This document shows positions 58,578-64,000 of a DNA stretch of 64,000 nt, piece by piece (within the stretch, counting starts at the first letter, position 1; each line of letters opens with the position of its first letter). Source of the DNA: Hymenolepis diminuta (taxonomy: Eukaryota > Platyhelminthes > Cestoda > Cyclophyllidea > Hymenolepididae); the NCBI GenBank assembly GCA_900708905.1, contig CAADRB010000056.1:502187-566186 (forward strand), written 5' to 3'. A program made the position numbers and the translations under genes. The notes below the pieces were generated by a model. That model saw only the letters and a program-made list of their open reading frames with translations, was not told the origin of the DNA and searched no databases.

Positions 58578-61500
58578 ATTCAAGAAATGAGAAGAAGACT
58601 TAAATCCGCAAGAGCTTCTGCCACATGCAAGCTACGTGGTTCAAAGCAACAAAATAGAGAAAGTAAGGTCCCCTATGTCATCTTGGGTATTGGAAAATGG
58701 GACGCTGGTGACAATGCTGAGTTTTCTAAGTTAAAGAGAAGGAAAAGGAGGAAATCTTGTAAGTTTTTATTGCTGATTTTGCATTGCACATACCGAAAGG
58801 TATTGTCATATACCATTATTCTTAAAAGCATCAAATTTTAAATTTTCTAACTTTAAAAGAATAACTAATTATTTTTAACATAGCTATAAGAAATTCATCA
58901 AAAGGGAAATGCAAAATTGATCCCATACGGGATTCAACTAATCGCTCAATTAAGAAAACGAAACAAAATACTATTTCAGAGGTATGAGGAACGGAGAAAA
59001 TGATTTATTAGGATCAAATCAACTTGAGTTATTTAAGTAGTATCATCTATTGAAGTTTGTTGTTTACTGTACATATTTATTCCTACCAGATTTCAATTAA
59101 ACCAACATCCGAAAATATGTCTGATCCAAGTGAAACCCCTGGCTGTTCAAATTTACAATCCACACCAGGAGTGATTGGAAAACGTAAAAAGTCAAAGTCT
59201 AAAGAAATGATAACCCAAATGTATGAGGACAAAAATTTAAATATACCAACTTCAAAATCAAAGACGTATTCAAGTAAGATTCAAAATAGTTCATATTATC
59301 TAATACTCATTTGAAAAAATACGAATAATTAAAACTGCAATTGTTTTAGCAAATAAATTAACCGCGCGGACTTTTGAAATGACTGATTCATCAGGTGTTA
59401 GAATAACTCGTTCGACGGCAAAGAAAAGAATTAACTTGACTGAAAAGCTGTCTCACAAGGAAGTAGATGAGGTAAACAAACGTCATATTCGAAGTTAAGT
59501 TAATATTATTTTTAACAGCAGTGTAGCTAGATGATTGACTAGCTTGCTTCCCAAAAAATAGTTCAAGAAAACATGTTTTGGTATGTTCATTTTGAGGCTT
59601 GGAGAAAATGTAGTTAACAATTCTCTCTCTATCTGTGCTGTTGTTTAATTTAATGACCACACCAGTGATTTCCGTGGTTGCGACTTTGAACTGATGGATG
59701 CAACAGTAAGTTGCACGAATGAACAGTTGATTAGGAAATCTGTGTCGTATTATCCTAAATTATTATCCGACACGGCAGTTAGTTCCACTTACTGAATATG
59801 CACTGACAGGGTCCCAATTACCGAACTGGCAGTTACATGGCGTCATGTCATTTATGGCCGTTATTTCAATCCGTTGAGACCCGATATTCTGCACAAGAAG
59901 ACGAGACTGAAAATTAGCAGCGAAAATGATTGGGGAAGATTGGTATACAAAAAGCTTTGAATGATAATTATAGTGTTTTGAACTAATCTGTCCCGACTTA
60001 TCTACGCGCGGCCTCAGATACTGCTTTTTCAACCAAATTTTCTTGTCAATTGTTATTACCTTAAGTGAACAGTGTTTGAAATAGACTCCTTCATTGGTCA
60101 ACGTGCACTTCTGCCAGGTCAGAGGTCACGAGTTCGATTCCCATCCGCACACATCCAGTGACCGGAATGGTCAACTGCACTGGTTAATTATGGCCAATAT
60201 AGAGGGCAGCAGAAGTCAAATCTCACCAGAGAGGCTTCGTGATGCCACACTCTATCCAAGGTGAGCGTTAGTAAAAGCTTGAGATTTATTATTATATGTG
60301 ATTTCATATTTCTTAACTGAAACTAGTTCGCGTCTCCTCTTGGCAACTTCCTGATTTCTGATAGTACCAGTTCCGCGAATCATTTTATGGCTTCCAGAGT
60401 AAATGATTATGGTAAATATCAATGATTAGTTTGGGACACAAGAATCAATCATTATAGAGAGACCTTTGATCAGATTGGTTCTTTTAACTATTTCCTTGAG
60501 CGCTACCCATGAGCACTGTCCGAATCTATCATGCTCTCTTAAATTTCAAAAAACTACATGCTCATAGATTATCTAAACTTGTTTTACTGAGTTCTTAAAC
60601 GTGGAACTATAACGGATAAAACTGTCTTTATAGCACTAGTAATTGCCTTTTAGAAGGATTGACTGGCAGCTAAGGTACCTGATTTCCCCCTAGCCATTCT
60701 GCTGGCTATACATTCTATCTTTTACCAATCTTCATTGCGACTATAGAATTGAGAAGAGAGAAGAAAGACAAGACAGTGACGAACAAAATTTATTGAATGA
60801 AGACCAGGAACCGTGAGAGGGGAGAGCAGTGCGTGTTTGTGGCTATGCGGTTAGCGGATCAATTATGTATTTACAAAGTCGGGGCTTGGTAAGGCGTCTA
60901 GATTTTATCTGTGTCCTCGTCAGGTGACGTCACGTTAGGTCAAGTCGAGCGTGACAACAGGGAGTCCGTAACTTCATGTGGGGCGGGAAACACTACGAAC
61001 CATTAATCAATAGTTACTCTGTTATCAATGTAAAAAAATTGGTTTTAAGTCTAATTTGTCTGACTAATAGATTCCTCCTAGTATTAATGAACTTCAGTAT
61101 AATTTAATTGCTCCATTCTGTTGGTGATTTATCCTTTCAGGTTATGATCATATCCGAATTCATACCGGATCAAGCAATATCAAAATCAGATCAAAGGTAT
61201 GTTTGAATTATAGCTTCCATCCAGTTTGAGATGATTAAATGGAAATGATGTTGCTCAAAATCGTAGCAGAGGTGGATATTCCAAAGTGAAGAGTGGTGAA
61301 AGAAATTCTGGATCACAAACTTCGGCGCAAATTGTGGACCGAATTTCTGCAAAACACCTACAAACAGAATCGACAAGGCAGAAAGAAAAGGCTCTAAAGT
61401 TTGTTCAACTTTATAATCATTTTAATTATTCATAATTTGTCGATTGGTCTAGTATAATATTGTTAATAGAAAAGGTTACGATTTCGGAAATCCCAATATA

Positions 61501-64000
61501 ACCCGTAGTGAAATCGACTTGTCTGTAAACAAGCCCTTATCATCATCAAACAAACATAAAAATTCTAATTTTAAATCAAATGAAGACTATACTGTGGAAG
61601 TCTCTGAGTTAGAAGCTGATTCTCAGTGAGTGTATTATAACCTACTTGCTTCCCAAAATAACCCACAAATCCCAGAACTCGGTTGCGAGACATATCAAAT
61701 AGAAGGCGTTTTAGTCTGTTTTGTCCAACAGAGTGGATGAGCTTTTAGGTCTAACTGGGTTGTAATTATTAAATGAAATTTCTTATTGTTCATTTTTCAG
61801 CATTGGCTGCACTGCACAGGATTCAGATGAATCAACGGCGGACAAGTCGCAATTATTATCACAAGTCGAAAAGAAGTCTGACGGCTTAAAATGCAACGAA
61901 GTAGGAATTTTCAGTCCGATGGATAAAAGCGAATTACAACTGAGGATTTTGCTGTAAGTGAGCGAATACTGGTATAATTATTGTTTATAACAGCAAAATA
62001 ATTTTTACGAGTTATGTACATGGAAAAGCATCTGAATAAGGTGAATGGCATACCATAAGAGAATGAGTTCACTTTGTGGTGCCTAATATTCAATAGTCAT
62101 CACTTGACTCCCTGGTTTTTCGATGAGATTACGTCTACGAAATTTGAAATTAAAGCAAAGTTTAAAATCTTTGCCCTCTTCTAGTAAATCTTCGAAGACA
62201 ATTGGGGATAAAATAACTGAACAACCTGAATTTTTGTTGGAACGGAAGGATCCCAAGACTATTGTTTGCTCCGTCAAACAGCCACCTAAAACAAGACAAA
62301 CGGAGACATCGTCAAAGTAAGTACTGTTCAATGCATCATTATGTTGATTTGATCAAACTGTACATGGTTAGCCAATTTGTAGAATAATATTAATATAGAA
62401 TAATATAATTACAAATGTATATGATTATTAAATTATTTAACAGGCACGGGAAAACCTGGCGCAATAGATTTTCGGTATTTTGATATTACAGATATACAAT
62501 CAGGGTTGTTCAGGGTTCTTGACGCACTTTGCACCGATCTGAGCATGAACTTCAATTTCTCAGAGAAGTAGCTTTTGAACTTCCTAAGGTATCAGAAACG
62601 AACACTATCTTGAAGGTTAGAGCGCCTGGAGATCTTTAAGGGCAGTTTCTACTACTATAAAATAAAAAAATCTCTAGTCTGTAGATTGGATTGATCATAA
62701 CGTTGACTTCGATTAAGTACTAGATAGTTAAGGTCTTACGTTTGTACCCACAACCCTCATAGCAGCAATACCTGAACTTATGATCTTGTTGGAGTCTCGG
62801 ATTCTTCTTCGTTCCAGGATTTTTTATCTGACTCATCATATTGCTTATAGTTGTCAAGACTTATATCATAGTCTTCCGAATTTTCAGAACATTTAACATA
62901 CATTTGACAAATTAAGGCATATGTTAGTTTTATTAGCAAATTATTTTACCATTGAACAAATATTAATTAAAGGAAAGTTTTTGAATAAGACAAAAATTAA
63001 ACAGATCCAACAAGGTCTGAACGGTAGATGGATCAATAATAACTGGATTTTTGAATTCAGACCACTTGGAGTTTTACTTTATTCGAATTATGGGTGGAGT
63101 ACAATTCATTAGTAATATGATTCACAGTATAATGTCCTAACGTTCTTTTGCGATCTACAGGCTCAATATCCCAGTTTCCCAGATAAGGATGGGGAGAGCA
63201 CACAAAGTCAGTTTGGCACAAAATGAACTTTAATTATAATCCTAAGACATACAAACTGGCCAATGACATAAATATCTATCGGAGTAGAACAGATAAAATA
63301 ATAAAAATGTCATTTTTAAAGGATAAATATTTAATAAATATTTTTCTCACGTTAAAATAATATTTTCGCCTTGACATGTTCAGAGTTAATGATCAGAATC
63401 CCCGCTTCAAAAGTTAGACGGGTCCAGTATATTCAGAGCTTGTTGAGATGTTCACTTAATTCTATGGTTAGTCATGGTCCTCTCTCTCCCCATTTATATC
63501 TTCTTACAGCAAATAGCAAATAGATGCAAAAAGTAGTGACCATTAATATAGATTGAGCTTGAGGTTTTAAAGAAAACTGTTATCAGAATCGATTAACTGC
63601 CTAAATAGCGTTAGATTTAGGCACTGCGATCAAATACAATAAAACAGTTTATTGTTTCAGCATCATAAAATTGTAACATCCAGCAAAACGAGTTAATTTC
63701 AATTGAAGACTTATGCATTTTTTAGTCAAATCGCAAGATCTGCGCAAGAAGAAATTAAATCTCCGCCTATTTCAATACGAACAGGTGAATAAAAGTGAAA
63801 GGAACTAGAACAAATAGAAGTTAATTTTAGTACACTAGTTTATTAATTAATAGTACACTAAGTTAGGTAATTGCATAATTTTAGGTAAAAAACCACTCCA
63901 TTATCACCCAAGAGTATTTCAAAGTATCCATCACTCTGAAGCGAATGTGACACAGTCATCGCCGATAAAAAAACCAAGTACAGCTTATCTGAAGGCAAGT
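58578..64000 (+). CDS. Ser/Lys-rich protein of unknown function, at least 11 exons, 3' end outside the window
   Basis: Exons with consistent phases are 58587-58758, 58884-58981, 59090-59273, 59350-59471, 61141-61196, 61267-61398, 61470-61625, 61801-61953, 62128-62316, 63726-63784 and 63885 onward. They give about 479 codons before the window ends. All listed introns are GT-AG, from 70 bp to 1.7 kb. I recognise no domain. The product is hydrophilic and basic with many Ser, Lys and Thr, has nuclear-localisation-like clusters (KLKRRKRRK near residue 50, GKRKKSKSK near 120) and acidic-Ser patches such as TAQDSDESTAD. This composition suggests a disordered nuclear or chromosome-associated protein, but that is inference. 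The start at 58587 is provisional because three codons before it are open up to an acceptor. The exon at 62128 needs an acceptor with a poor tract (TCGATGAG). Confidence 0.72.
60091..60205 (+). repeat. SINE-like tRNA-derived repeat, best copy
   Basis: Reads TCATTGGTCAACGTGCACTT, CTGCCAGGTCAGAGGTCACG, AGTTCGATTCCCATCCGCAC, ACATCCAGTGACCGGAATGG, TCAACTGCACTGGTTAATTA. GTTCGATTCC at 60132-60141 is a good RNA polymerase III B-box, and TGGTCAACGTGCA is the remains of the region after an A-box. Similar blocks recur in at least five other places in the window, so this is a family and not a tRNA gene: it cannot fold into a cloverleaf with paired acceptor arms. Confidence 0.65.
60740..60985. repeat. 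GC-rich, CpG-containing block, possibly a repeat
   Basis: The purine-rich GAAGAGAGAAGAAAGACAAG, then GTGAGAGGGGAGAGCAGTGC, then GGTGACGTCACGTTAGGTCA with a palindromic TGACGTCA. Composition and motif style resemble the LTR-like family at 31485, but I could not align it convincingly. A transposon LTR is the likeliest source. Confidence 0.3.
62564..62639 (+). other. Candidate alternative terminal exon of the Ser/Lys-rich gene
   Basis: From the acceptor TTCAATTTCTCAG, an exon starting at 62564 joins the 62316 donor in frame and gives EVAFELPKVSETNTILKVRA, GDL and TAA at 62637-62639. The same frame is open further upstream to 62523, with protein-like content there (HRSEHELQFLRE). Use of this exon would end the protein early instead of continuing to 63726. 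Confidence 0.35.
62640..63725 (+). other. Remainder of the intron before the 63726 exon
   Basis: AT-rich; the frame at 62921-63112 lacks splice context. I see nothing else supported. Confidence 0.4.

Larger units (their letters stand above)
59472..61140 (+). other. Intron of the Ser/Lys-rich gene with a SINE and a GC-rich block
   Basis: The 1.67 kb intron between the fourth and fifth exons listed. It contains minus-strand frames without motifs (59391-59660, 59763-60101), a SINE-like copy at 60091-60205 and the GC-rich block at 60740-60985. Confidence 0.6.

Noticed and set aside
60091..60160. Intact tRNA gene
   Set aside because: A good B-box is present, but the acceptor, D and anticodon arms do not pair and the same blocks recur as diverged copies elsewhere. 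It fits a SINE-like repeat better.

Overview
This is AT-rich (roughly two-thirds A+T by eye) eukaryotic, gene-poor DNA. Every recognisable protein gene is broken by GT-AG introns whose phases match. The gene set, the many 31-79 bp introns beside introns of several kb, splice-acceptor tracts placed just before start codons (as expected for spliced-leader trans-splicing), and decayed Ty3/gypsy, LINE-like and tRNA-derived SINE-like repeats suggest a parasitic flatworm. A tapeworm is my best guess; the phylum is an inference, the animal origin is much firmer.

Layout. (1) 4634-30689, minus strand: an 11-exon, 26 kb gene for a 709-residue polypeptide N-acetylgalactosaminyltransferase (Golgi mucin-type O-glycosylation). 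Its introns hold a dead LINE reverse transcriptase, SINE fragments and hairpins. (2) 31485-34085: LTR-like repeats, one pair enclosing a frameshifted reading frame. (3) 35237-37409, plus strand: a two-exon fusion of pseudouridine-5'-phosphate glycosidase and a PfkB-type pseudouridine kinase, with a mitochondrial-looking N-terminus and a C-terminal SKL. (4) 37450-52966: about 15.5 kb of repeats, including a gag-bearing Ty3/gypsy remnant, SINE copies, one splice-bounded orphan exon and an LTR-like copy. (5) 52967-55097, minus strand: a compact seven-exon pyruvate kinase-like gene whose catalytic motifs are badly eroded and which carries an 84-residue C-terminal extension. (6) 55669-56113, minus strand: a two-exon 131-residue protein, tentatively GSKIP-like. 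(7) 58578-64000, plus strand: at least eleven exons of a Ser/Lys-rich protein without a recognised domain, running off the window.

The genes do not form an operon or one pathway. The two most notable items are metabolic: a fused pseudouridine-salvage enzyme with conflicting organelle signals, and a pyruvate kinase paralogue that looks like a pseudoenzyme. Two assembly gaps (9940-10172 and 38590-39399) hide sequence. I found no rRNA, intact tRNA or CRISPR array.
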